Below, in pieces: positions 1 through 8,067 of a stretch of 64,000 nucleotides of DNA. The position numbers were made by a program, and so were the translations under genes. The stretch's first letter is position 1. Every line of letters begins with the position of its first letter. The notes under the pieces were generated by a model, which worked only from the letters and a program-made list of their open reading frames with translations, was not told where the DNA came from and did not search any database. The stretch is taken from NCBI RefSeq assembly GCF_000383595.1, contig NZ_KB911581.1, positions 2,486,265-2,550,264 of the forward strand. The letters are read 5' to 3'. Origin of the DNA: Streptomyces bottropensis ATCC 25435. GTDB taxonomy: Bacteria > Actinomycetota > Actinomycetes > Streptomycetales > Streptomycetaceae.

Positions 1-789
1 GCGTACGACCGCCGCGTGGGCGTCGCGGAGTTCCGCTCCGGGGTCGATGCCCAGCTCGTCGGCGAGCCTCGCACGGGCGGCCCGATAGGTGCCCAGCGCC
101 TCCGCCTCGTGCCCGGCGGCGGCCAGCGTGAGCACGAGCCGGGCCAGCAGCGGTTCGTCCAACGGGGCGTCCGCGGCGGCCTGTCTGAGCAGGGGGAGGA
201 CGGCGGCGGGGGTGCCGGCGCGCAGCGCCGCGTCGGCCGCGTCCCTCAGAGCCGCCGGCCGTTCACGGTCCACCGCCGGGAACCCGGCGCGCTCCCGCAC
301 CTCTTCGGGCAGCCCCGCCCCGACGGCCGGCCCCCGCCACAGGCCGAGGGCCTCGGTGAGAAGCTCCACGACCCGGCCCGGCGACGGGGGAGCGCCGGCG
401 CCCGTCCGACGCGCTTCGTCCCGTAGCCGGCGAAACCGCAACAGATCCAGGGAGCCGGCGTCGACGACGAGCCGGTAGCCGCCCGCGTCCCGTATCAGCC
501 ACCGCCCGGCCGCCCGGTTGGGCAGCCCCGGCTCCAACAGCCGCCGCAGCGAGCCCACATGCCGCCTGATCACATTCACCGCGCTGTCCGGCGGCCGGCG
601 CCCCCACAACACGTCGACGATCTCGCTCACCGCCACCGGCTGCCCCGCCCGCACCAACAGCAGCGCCAGCAGCGCCCGTTCCTGCGGGCGCCCCGACGCC
701 GCCTCCGCCCCCGCCCGTTCCACCCGGACCGGCCCCAGGACCGCGAACCGCACCGGTTCCGGCGCCAATCGGCCCTCCTCGTATCTCAT
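1..789 (-). CDS. SARP/AfsR-type transcriptional regulator, truncated at the left window edge
   Basis: A pathway-type activator of the Streptomyces antibiotic regulatory protein family. The 263 visible residues start at ATG 789 (MRYEEGRLAPEP) and run off the window. Residues about 13-95 form an OmpR-like winged helix (VRFAVLGPVRVERAG, ERALLALLLVRAG). Residues about 100-263 are the bacterial transcriptional activation domain, with the signature AEALGTYRAARARLADELG followed by DPGAELR. The rest could be empty (small SARP) or carry NB-ARC and TPR modules (AfsR type); the window cannot say. It is divergent from the FAD oxidoreductase gene across about 190 nt, so that gene is a candidate target, which is inference. 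No strong ribosome site precedes the start. Confidence 0.85.
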   Translation of the reverse strand, partial: MRYEEGRLAPEPVRFAVLGPVRVERAGAEAASGRPQERALLALLLVRAGQPVAVSEIVDVLWGRRPPDSAVNVIRRHVGSLRRLLEPGLPNRAAGRWLIRDAGGYRLVVDAGSLDLLRFRRLRDEARRTGAGAPPSPGRVVELLTEALGLWRGPAVGAGLPEEVRERAGFPAVDRERPAALRDAADAALRAGTPAAVLPLLRQAAADAPLDEPLLARLVLTLAAAGHEAEALGTYRAARARLADELGIDPGAELRDAHAAVVR

Positions 790-976
790 ATCTCGTATCT
801 CGCCCGCACCCCATGACGATACGTCCCGTGCCGACGTAGCCGGAGTCACGCGCCGGTCGTCACCGGCGGACGGGCCGGACCCGGCACGGTCCCTGGTGTG
901 CCGACGCGGCGGCTCACCGGCCACGGTGATACAGCTGTTCATCGAGTGATCTCCGGAAAAAAGAGGGGTGCGGTCG

Positions 977-2419
977 GTGAACTCGGTACGGACGCGGGGC
1001 CGTTTGGTCTCACAGGGGGTGGCGGGATCCGCCGGGCGGCACGTGGTGATCGTCGGTGGCAGTCTCGCGGGGCTGCTCGCCGCGCGGGCCCTCGTCGGTC
1101 ACGCGGAGCGGGTGACGATCGTGGAACGGGACCGTCTTTCGAAGGGCGACGGCGAGGGAGCGGCGTACCGGCCGGGTGTGCCGCAGGCCCGGCACCCGCA
1201 CGTCCTGCTGGAGGGCGGCCAACTCGCTCTCGACGCGCTGCTGCCCGGATTTATGGCGGAGCTGACGGCCGCGGGTGCCCCGCGGGTCGGGATGCCGGCG
1301 GACATGGCCGCCTTCCAGAGCGGCCGCTGGTTCCGGCGGATGCCCGCGTCGACCCATATCCACACCGGGTCGCGCGCGCAGCTGGAGGGGCTGGTACGGC
1401 GCCGGGTCCTCGCCGAGCCGTCGGTCACCCTCGTCGAGGGGACGGAGACGGTCGGCCTGACCGGCGACGCCAGGCGCGTGCGGGGGGTCCTCGTGCGGGA
1501 GCGGGGTGACGGGGCCCGGGGCGAACAGCGGGAACTGGCCGCCGATCTGGTCGTCGACGCCTCCGGCCGCGGTACGAAGGGGCCGCGGTGGCTGGCGGCC
1601 CTCGGCGCGCAGGCCCCGTTCGAGGAGATCATCGACACCGGGCTCGCCTACGCCTCCCGCGTCTACCGCGACACCACCGGCACCCTCGGCGACGGCCCGT
1701 CCGCCGGAACGCTCGGCCTCCACGTCGTCCCCGACCCCGCGCAGCCGTACGGCGCCGTCGTCGTCCCCCTGGAGGACGGCACCCACCTGGCCACCTTCTC
1801 CGGACTGCGCGGCGACGAACCGCCCACGGACGAGGAGGAGTTCGAGTCCTACGCCGAGCGGCTGCCGCACCCCGTGGTGCGCCGCTGGATGCGCGGGGCG
1901 GAGCCGCTGACGCCCGTCTCCGGCTTCCGGCGCACCGCGAACGTACGGCGCCGCTACGATCTGCCCGGCCGCCGCCCCGCCGGTTTCCTGGCCACCGGCG
2001 ACGCCCTGTGCACCTTCAACCCGATCTACGGGCAGGGCATGGCCGTCGCCGCGATGGGTGCCGTCGCCCTGCGCGACGCGCTGGCCGACCCGCGCCGTAC
2101 GCCGACCACCCGCCGGGTGCAGCGGGCCCTCCTCGCGGCGTCGCGGCAGGCGTGGGACATCTCGGCCGGGGCGGACAGGAAGATGCCGGGGGCGATCGGC
2201 AACGCGGTCACCGACCGGCCCGCGGACCGTGTCGCCGGCTGGTATCTGCGGCGGGTGCAGGAGCGTGTCCCCGGTGACCCCCTGGTGGGCCGCGCCTTCC
2301 GTTCCGTCGTCTCCCTCAGGGAGCCGCTGGGTGCCCTGTTCGCCCCGGCGGTGGCCCGGGCGGTCCTCTTCGGGCCGGTCAAGGACACACCTGCCGGGCC
2401 GCCGATGGCGAGGGAGTGA
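977..2419 (+). CDS. FAD-dependent oxidoreductase
   Basis: A flavoprotein of the geranylgeranyl-reductase/aromatic-monooxygenase superfamily, about 480 residues. The N-terminal Rossmann dinucleotide motif reads VVIVGGSLAGLLAARAL and continues to the acidic end of strand 2 (TIVERDRLS). A second FAD contact, ATGDALCTFNPIYGQGM, lies near residue 340. The substrate is not predictable. GTG 977 was chosen because GAGGGG at 964-968 sits about 8 nt upstream; GTG 968 overlaps that site. The gene is monocistronic and divergent from the SARP gene. Other members of this superfamily tailor polyketides or terpenoids, but no biosynthetic genes follow here. Confidence 0.85.
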   Translation: MNSVRTRGRLVSQGVAGSAGRHVVIVGGSLAGLLAARALVGHAERVTIVERDRLSKGDGEGAAYRPGVPQARHPHVLLEGGQLALDALLPGFMAELTAAGAPRVGMPADMAAFQSGRWFRRMPASTHIHTGSRAQLEGLVRRRVLAEPSVTLVEGTETVGLTGDARRVRGVLVRERGDGARGEQRELAADLVVDASGRGTKGPRWLAALGAQAPFEEIIDTGLAYASRVYRDTTGTLGDGPSAGTLGLHVVPDPAQPYGAVVVPLEDGTHLATFSGLRGDEPPTDEEEFESYAERLPHPVVRRWMRGAEPLTPVSGFRRTANVRRRYDLPGRRPAGFLATGDALCTFNPIYGQGMAVAAMGAVALRDALADPRRTPTTRRVQRALLAASRQAWDISAGADRKMPGAIGNAVTDRPADRVAGWYLRRVQERVPGDPLVGRAFRSVVSLREPLGALFAPAVARAVLFGPVKDTPAGPPMARE

Positions 2420-2461
2420 GCCGAGGGCGCCGAAGGCGGACAGGGCGGTGCCTCCTGGGTC

Positions 2462-2491
2462 TTGACGTGGATGGAAAGCGCTTGCCACACT
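2462..2491 (+). promoter_or_regulatory. Promoter overlapped by a LacI-type operator
   Basis: TTGACG at 2462-2467 and a weak CACACT at 2486-2491 are spaced 18 nt apart. Between them lies the near-perfect palindrome TGGAAAGCGCTTGCCA (2472-2487), whose core AAGCGCTT is centred on CG as in LacI/GalR-family operators. An occupied operator would cover the promoter. The downstream gene begins 300 nt later, at 2795. Confidence 0.6.
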
Positions 2492-2794
2492 CGCGGCCCG
2501 CCACACGAAGTGCCTGCCGCCACAACGCCGTTCGGTCCCGTGCCGTGCGACGCCGCGCCACTCCAGGTCACCGGCCCCTCGGGGCCCTCGGCCGTGGACG
2601 GTCCGGGTCGAATCGGGTTCGACGGGGGTTTCTGGTGCGGTTCCGGCCGGGGCCCACCCGGGTCCCGGCCGCGCCGGACCGGTCCCCGCCGAGTTCGGTC
2701 GCGTTCCGGACGGGTCCCGGCCGGCCCGTCGAGGAGTGCGCGGCGGACGGCCGTCGTACGGCAGGCGCGCCGATCCCCCACAGGAGAAGCCGAC
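2492..2794 (+). other. Long, very GC-rich leader before the beta-helix gene
   Basis: About 300 nt with no convincing gene. The open frame of the downstream protein extends back through it, but the residues there are low-complexity and lack a ribosome site. The segment is rich in GGCC/GGGCCC-type inverted words around 2640-2730, so the transcript should fold strongly. No riboswitch class was recognised. Confidence 0.4.
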
Positions 2795-4096
2795 ATGGGA
2801 CGCAGAGCCGCAGCCCGGACCACCGACACCAGGACGTCCCGCGCCGCCCGCGCGACGCCGCGCGGTGCCGATACGACGGCGATCGACCGGTCCGGCCGCC
2901 CCGCCGTCCGCCGTACGAGAGCCCTCGCCACCGCCGCCTTCGCCACCGCCCTGCTCACCGGGGCGGCCGTGCCGACCGCTCCCGCGAGCCCCGCCACGGA
3001 ACTGGCGGCGGCCCCCGTCACCGCCGGGGCGGCCAAGAGCGCGGCTGCGTGCGGTGAGGGCTCGTACCAGGCGGAGGCCGTGCTCGGCGGCGGCACCTGG
3101 ACCGCCAGGCGTGGCGGCAGTGTCACGTACACCGGCACCGACATGCGCGCGGCGATGCAGGCCGCCGTCAACAGCCTCACCGCCGGCCGGACCTCGAAGG
3201 AGCGGGTCGTCGTGCGCGGCTCGGGGTCCATCGGCGCCGGCTCCCGGGTCTCGCTGCCCAGCTACACCGTGCTCGACGTGTGCGGCACGATCGACGTGAC
3301 CGGCACCGGCTCGGGCGACCAGGCACCCGTCTACTCGCGCGGCACCCGTGACATCGAGGTCCAGCACCTCAACCTCACCGGGACCCCGCTGTACGGGATC
3401 TTCCTGCGCAACGTCCAGAACGTCGTCCTCGGGCAGCTCGACATGCGCCTCTCGCGCGGCCTCGGCGTCCGGATCGACAACCGGGGCGACACCAGCCAGT
3501 GGACGCGCAACGTCAGGATCGACAACGTGTACGTGTCGGGCGCGAGCAGTCACGCGGTGGAGACGTACGGCGTCGACGGGCTCACCGTCGGCACGGTGAC
3601 CGCCCGCGACGTCGGCGAGTCCGGACTGCTCCTCAACCAGACGGTCAACGCCACGGTCACCAAGGTCGACGCGGACGGCGCGGGCACCGGCACCGGCTAC
3701 GCGGCCTTCCGCATGGCCAACCGCAACGGCCGGGTGGGCAGCGCCTACCCGACCAACATCCGGGTCGGCGAGGTGGTCGCGCGCGGCGGCGGACGCGGCG
3801 TCTTCTGCGTCTCCGAGAGCGGCGGCGCGGTGATCGACCGGATCAGCCTCACCAACACCGGCAACAACGCGATCCTGATCGAGAACTGCTACAACGTGAA
3901 CCTCGCCGCCCAGAGCGGCACGGTCTCCGGCGGGGGCGAGATCCGGCTCGCGGCGCGCTCGGAGTTCGCCAACAACCGTGACATCACCGTCCAGAACCTG
4001 ACGGTCACCAACTCGTCCCTCAGGGAGAGCCCCTGCGGCGAGAACACCACCTTCCGCAACAACCGCCTGGTCGCCAGCGCACAGAGCATCTGCTGA
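2795..4096 (+). CDS. Secreted right-handed parallel beta-helix protein
   Basis: A predicted exported protein of 433 residues. ATG 2795 follows AGGAG (2782-2786) at good spacing. A long twin-arginine-rich N-terminus leads to a hydrophobic stretch around residues 45-70 (ALATAAFATALLTGAAV) and an Ala-rich cleavage area. From about residue 120 the chain is built of repeated short strands with Asn ladders and G-V-x-I motifs (DIEVQHLNLTG, NVVLGQLDMRLS), typical of pectate-lyase-like beta-helices. It ends with a Cys-containing cap. It could be a polysaccharide lyase, a rhamnogalacturonase-like hydrolase or a non-catalytic binder; I see no diagnostic active-site signature. The LacI-type operator upstream fits a sugar-controlled extracellular enzyme. 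Confidence 0.75.
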   Translation: MGRRAAARTTDTRTSRAARATPRGADTTAIDRSGRPAVRRTRALATAAFATALLTGAAVPTAPASPATELAAAPVTAGAAKSAAACGEGSYQAEAVLGGGTWTARRGGSVTYTGTDMRAAMQAAVNSLTAGRTSKERVVVRGSGSIGAGSRVSLPSYTVLDVCGTIDVTGTGSGDQAPVYSRGTRDIEVQHLNLTGTPLYGIFLRNVQNVVLGQLDMRLSRGLGVRIDNRGDTSQWTRNVRIDNVYVSGASSHAVETYGVDGLTVGTVTARDVGESGLLLNQTVNATVTKVDADGAGTGTGYAAFRMANRNGRVGSAYPTNIRVGEVVARGGGRGVFCVSESGGAVIDRISLTNTGNNAILIENCYNVNLAAQSGTVSGGGEIRLAARSEFANNRDITVQNLTVTNSSLRESPCGENTTFRNNRLVASAQSIC

Positions 4097-4110
4097 CCGG
4101 CTCTCCCGCA

Positions 4111-4143
4111 GGGCGCGCCCGGCACCCGCTCCCGGGCGCGCCC
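4111..4143 (+). terminator. Strong GC hairpin terminator
   Basis: Perfect 12-bp inverted repeat (GGGCGCGCCCGG at 4111-4122, its complement at 4132-4143) with a 9-nt loop, 15 nt after the beta-helix stop. There is no U tract, as is common in Streptomyces. Confidence 0.7.
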
Positions 4144-4205
4144 GCACCTTCGCCGCCGCTCGCCGATCGCCGTCGTGCGGTGACCGGTCAGGGTGACGCC
4201 GCCGC

Positions 4206-4734
4206 CTAGCACCGGACGGCCACCGTCCGGTCCGGGCCCCAGCGCTGCTCGACCGTGGCCAGGAACTGCCGGCCGAGCCGTTCGTGGAGCGCCGCCGCGG
4301 CGGTGTCGGACGCCACCACATCGAGCGCCGGGTGCAGGACGCACCGTCGCGCCTCGGCGCCGGAGGGGGCCGGCAGCGACGCGCCGAGCCCCCGGCCCCG
4401 GGGCCGACGGAGCGACGAACAGGCGGCCGACCACGGCCGTCCGGTCGACGCCCAGTCCCGTACGGTCGCTCCACAACCCGGGGCGCCGCGTCGCCCGCGC
4501 CGCTCCGGGCCAGGCCGACATGACCGGCGATCCGGCCGTCGAGTTCCGCCCCCCCCGGGCGGCGACGAGCGAGGGTGGGGTCAGCCGGGCGCCGGGCCGC
4601 TCGGGCCAGTCGACCGGACAGCCGTCGCGGTCGTGGACCTCCGCGAGCACCGCGGCACAGTCCCCGAGATCACGATCGGCGCGGTACCGGACACTCGGGG
4701 CCGCGCTTTCGGCGGACTCGTTCTCGCTCGTCAC
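4206..4734 (-). pseudogene. GNAT-family acetyltransferase, broken by one frameshift
   Basis: Reading leftward from GTG 4734, one frame gives a GNAT-like N-terminus (RYRADRDLGDCAAVLAEVHD, then AVVGRLFVAPS). The acetyl-CoA loop and C-terminus continue in another frame (RGRGLGASLPAP, HPALDVVASDTAAAALHERL, QFLATVEQRWGPDR), ending at TAG 4208-4206. Joining the two after VAPS gives a normal protein of about 175 residues with the GNAT loop R-G-R-G-L-G. One extra base in the C-run complementary to about 4400-4403 explains the break. It is either a real inactivating mutation or a sequencing error. No intact alternative gene covers this stretch. Confidence 0.6.
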
Positions 4735-4878
4735 CGCGGCATCGAAGCGCGCGGCGAGGGCGGGCCGCCCTCCACCTTCCCGACGGGCCTCTCGGCGCTC
4801 CCACCACCACCCCCGGCGGCCCCCGCACCCCATCCGTCACTCCCGTACCGCCCCCGCCGCACCGCCCCGCGGGGGATC

Positions 4879-4906
4879 TTGACGGCGAGGATGTTACCGG
4901 TAACAC
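4879..4906 (+). promoter_or_regulatory. Promoter with perfect LacI-type palindrome for the galactoside operon
   Basis: TTGACG (4879-4884) and TAACAC (4901-4906) are 16 nt apart. The perfect 14-bp palindrome TGTTACCGGTAACA (4892-4905) fills the spacer and the -10 element. Its centre is CG, as expected of a LacI/GalR operator. The likely ligand is the LacI regulator encoded at 10810-11928, inferred from the layout. Confidence 0.7.
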
Positions 4907-4942
4907 TTCGAGAGTCCCAGTCACGGAGAGGCGGATTCCGGC

Positions 4943-6169
4943 GTGCCCGCATCATCGACCGCGCAAGAGGTGAGACCCGTCCCGCCGGCCCCGGACAGCA
5001 GGGTGTTCAGCCCGGCCGCCGTGGTCGCCTCGTGCGTCGGATTCGTCCTCATCGGCGCGCTCCAGGCGCTCTACGGGCCCGCCATCCCGGCCTTCCGCGA
5101 GGACTTCGCGCTGTCGCCCTCGGCCGCCGGTCTGGGGCTCAGCGCCCACTTCGTCGGCGGGGTCGCCGGAGTCCTGCTCTTCGACCGGCTGTACGGGCGG
5201 CTGGGCAACCGGCGGCTGCTCGGCGGCTCCTACCTGCTGATGGCGCTCGGCGCGGCGGGGTTCGCGCTCGCGCCGACCTGGCCCGTCGCCCTCGGCGCCG
5301 CCCTGCTCGCCGGACTCGGCTTCGGCGGCATCGACTACGGCCTCAACCAGCTCTTCGCCGTCGGCTTCGGCCACCGCTCCACCGCCATGCTGAACGTCCT
5401 CAACGCCCACTTCGGCGTCGGCGCGATCCTCGGCCCCGCCCTCGTCGCCGCCGTGGGCGCCGAGCACTACCCGGCGCTCTTCCTCGCCTTCGCCGCCGCC
5501 AACCTGCCGCTGCTGCTGTGCCTGCGCGGCGTACGCGACCAGGTGCCCCAGCCCGGCGCGACGGGCGCGACGGGCACCGTCGGCGCGGCGGCGGGCGGCT
5601 CGCCCCTCGCCCGCAGCCTCGGCTCGGTGCTCGCCGTCTTCGTGACCCTGTACGTCCTGCACGTCGGCATCGAGGCCGGCGTCGGCGGCTGGGAACCCAC
5701 GCACCTGGAGACGGTCGGATACGGCGCCGGTGCCGCCGCGACCGCCACCTCCGTGTACTGGCTGATGATGACGGCCGGCCGCTTCCTGGTGGCCCCCCTG
5801 GCCCTGCGCCACGCACCGCAGACGATCATCACCGTGTCCTGCGCCGGCATGACGGTCTGCCTGCTGCTGGCCTCGGTGCCCCCGCTCGCCCCGTACGCCT
5901 ACGCCGGAGTCGGCCTGTTCATCGCCCCGATCTTCCCCACCGGCCTGCCCTGGCTGAACGCGGCCGCGCCCCGGGCCCGCCGGGCCGGAGCGCTCGTCAT
6001 CGCCGCCTCCATGACCGGCGGAGTGGCGGCCGGACCCGCGCTCGGCAAGGCCATCGAGTGGTCCGGCGTCCGCGCGGTCCCGCTGCTGCTCGGCGCCGTC
6101 TCCGCCCTGTGCCTGCTGGCCACGCTGTGGCTGATCCGCGCCACCCGCTCCGACCCGCCCTCCCCGTAG
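4943..6169 (+). CDS. MFS transporter, probable sugar carrier
   Basis: A 408-residue polytopic membrane protein with about 12 predicted helices. The first begins at residue 23 (AAVVASCVGFVLIGALQALYG). The major-facilitator loop 2-3 signature appears as FDRLYGRLGNRRLLGG, and the second half begins near residue 225. The sequence resembles fucose/glucose-type MFS permeases (GFGGIDYGLNQLF). GTG 4943 has GGAGAGG (4925-4931) upstream. It is the first gene behind the palindromic promoter and is followed after 122 nt by two beta-galactosidases, so galactosides or their products are the likely cargo. Substrate and direction are inferred. Confidence 0.8.
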   Translation: MPASSTAQEVRPVPPAPDSRVFSPAAVVASCVGFVLIGALQALYGPAIPAFREDFALSPSAAGLGLSAHFVGGVAGVLLFDRLYGRLGNRRLLGGSYLLMALGAAGFALAPTWPVALGAALLAGLGFGGIDYGLNQLFAVGFGHRSTAMLNVLNAHFGVGAILGPALVAAVGAEHYPALFLAFAAANLPLLLCLRGVRDQVPQPGATGATGTVGAAAGGSPLARSLGSVLAVFVTLYVLHVGIEAGVGGWEPTHLETVGYGAGAAATATSVYWLMMTAGRFLVAPLALRHAPQTIITVSCAGMTVCLLLASVPPLAPYAYAGVGLFIAPIFPTGLPWLNAAAPRARRAGALVIAASMTGGVAAGPALGKAIEWSGVRAVPLLLGAVSALCLLATLWLIRATRSDPPSP

Positions 6170-6291
6170 TACGCGGTGCGGGTGCTCCTCGCCCGCCCCG
6201 CCCCGCCCCGGACACCCGGGGCCGCCGTCCTCCTCGCCCGTACGCCGGAACGGCCCTGCCACCCCGTACACCCCGCCGAAGGGAAACAGCC

Positions 6292-8067
6292 TTGAGCACG
6301 CCCGCTCTGACCACGACGTCCGACGGTTTCCTCCTGCACGGTGAACCGTTCCGGATCATCTCCGGCGCGATGCACTACTTCCGCATCCACCCCGACCTGT
6401 GGGCCGACCGGCTGCGCAAGGCCCGGCTGATGGGCCTGAACACCGTGGAGACGTACGTCCCCTGGAACCTCCACCAGCCCGACCCCGACAGCCCGCTCGT
6501 CCTCGACGGACTGCTCGACCTGCCCCGCTATCTGCGCCTGGCCCGCGCCGAGGGCCTGCACGTCCTGCTGCGCCCCGGCCCGTACATCTGCGCCGAGTGG
6601 GACGGCGGGGGCCTGCCCTCCTGGCTGACCTCGGACCCCGACATCCGGCTGCGGTCCAGCGACCCCCGTTTCACCGCCGCCCTCGACGGCTACCTCGACA
6701 TCCTGCTGCCCCCGCTGCTGCCGTACATGGCGGCGAACGACGGCCCGGTCATCGCCGTCCAGGTGGAGAACGAGTACGGGGCGTACGGCGACGACACCGC
6801 GTACCTCAAGCACGTCCACCAGGCGCTGCGCGCACGGGGCGTGGAGGAACTGCTGTTCACCTGCGACCAGGCGGGCTCCGGCCACCACCTGGCCGCCGGC
6901 AGCCTGCCCGGCGTCCTGTCCACCGCCACCTTCGGCGGGAAGATCGAGGAGTCACTGGCGGCGCTGCGGGCCCACATGCCCGAAGGGCCCCTGATGTGCT
7001 CGGAGTTCTGGATCGGCTGGTTCGACCACTGGGGCGAGGAGCACCACGTCCGGGACGCGGCCGGCGCCGCCGCCGACCTGGACAAGCTGCTGGCCGCCGG
7101 CGCCTCCGTCAACATCTACATGTTCCACGGCGGCACCAACTTCGGCTTCACCAACGGCGCCAACCACGACCAGTGCTACGCCCCGATCGTCACCTCCTAC
7201 GACTACGACGCCGCCCTCACCGAGTCCGGCGACCCCGGTTCCAAGTACCACGCCTTCCGCGAGGTCATCGCCCGCCACGCCCCGGTCCCCGAGGAGCCGG
7301 CTCCGGCGCCCGCGCCGAAACTCACCGGCATCACCGTGGAGTTGGACCGCCGGGCACCGCTGCTGCCGTACGCCACCGGTCTCGGCGCCGCCGGGGAGCG
7401 CACCGAACACCCGGTCACCATGGAGGAGTTGGGTCAGCGCTCCGGCTACGTCCTCTACCGCACCACCCTTCCCGAGGCGGGCGACGGCCTGCTGCACTTC
7501 GACGGCGGGGTCGGCGACCGCGCCCAGGTCTTCGTGGACGGCGCCCCGGTCGGCGTGCTGGAGCGCGAACGCCACGACGAGACCCTGCCCCTGCGGGTCC
7601 CGCGGGCCGGCGCCACCCTCGACGTCCTGGTCGAGAACATGGGCGGCGTCAACTACGGCCCCCGCATCGGCGCCGCCAAGGGCCTGCTCGGCCCGGTCAC
7701 CTTCAACGGCACCGCCCTGCTCGGCTGGGACGCCCACCGCCTCCCGCTGGCGGACCTGTCCACGGTCCCCTTCGCCCCGGCCGACGCGGCCCCGGTCACC
7801 GTCCCCGCCTTCCACCAGGGCACCTTCGAGGTCGACACCCCCGCCGACACCTTCCTGTCGCTGCCCGGCTGGACCAAGGGCCAGGCCTGGATCAACGGCT
7901 TCCATCTCGGCCGCTACTGGAACCGGGGCCCCCAGCGCACCCTCTACGTCCCGGGTCCCGTCCTGCGCCCCGGTGCCAACGACCTGGTCCTGCTGGAACT
8001 CAACGCCACGACCAACTCCCGCGCCGCGTTCACGGACACACCGGACCTGGGGCCGGTGAAGCCCTGA
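6292..8067 (+). CDS. GH35 beta-galactosidase
   Basis: A glycoside hydrolase family 35 enzyme of 591 residues that cleaves terminal beta-galactosides with retention. The catalytic barrel occupies about residues 1-330. The acid/base glutamate lies in VQVENEYG (near residue 161) and the nucleophile in CSEFWIGWFDHWG (near 238). MFHGGTNFGFTNGAN is another family hallmark. Jelly-roll modules follow to the C-terminus (WINGFHLGRYWNRGPQ). TTG 6292 is preferred because AAGGGAAA precedes it by about 7 nt and no ATG or GTG fits. No signal peptide is seen, so it probably acts on imported galactosides. The stop overlaps the next start (TGATG), indicating translational coupling. Confidence 0.92.
   Translation: MSTPALTTTSDGFLLHGEPFRIISGAMHYFRIHPDLWADRLRKARLMGLNTVETYVPWNLHQPDPDSPLVLDGLLDLPRYLRLARAEGLHVLLRPGPYICAEWDGGGLPSWLTSDPDIRLRSSDPRFTAALDGYLDILLPPLLPYMAANDGPVIAVQVENEYGAYGDDTAYLKHVHQALRARGVEELLFTCDQAGSGHHLAAGSLPGVLSTATFGGKIEESLAALRAHMPEGPLMCSEFWIGWFDHWGEEHHVRDAAGAAADLDKLLAAGASVNIYMFHGGTNFGFTNGANHDQCYAPIVTSYDYDAALTESGDPGSKYHAFREVIARHAPVPEEPAPAPAPKLTGITVELDRRAPLLPYATGLGAAGERTEHPVTMEELGQRSGYVLYRTTLPEAGDGLLHFDGGVGDRAQVFVDGAPVGVLERERHDETLPLRVPRAGATLDVLVENMGGVNYGPRIGAAKGLLGPVTFNGTALLGWDAHRLPLADLSTVPFAPADAAPVTVPAFHQGTFEVDTPADTFLSLPGWTKGQAWINGFHLGRYWNRGPQRTLYVPGPVLRPGANDLVLLELNATTNSRAAFTDTPDLGPVKP

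Noticed and set aside
1010..4474. A 1154-residue minus-strand open frame
   Set aside because: It lies opposite the FAD oxidoreductase and beta-helix genes, is rich in Arg/Gly/Asp, and has no domain or ribosome site. It is a GC-skew shadow; only its end overlaps the second half of the frameshifted GNAT gene.
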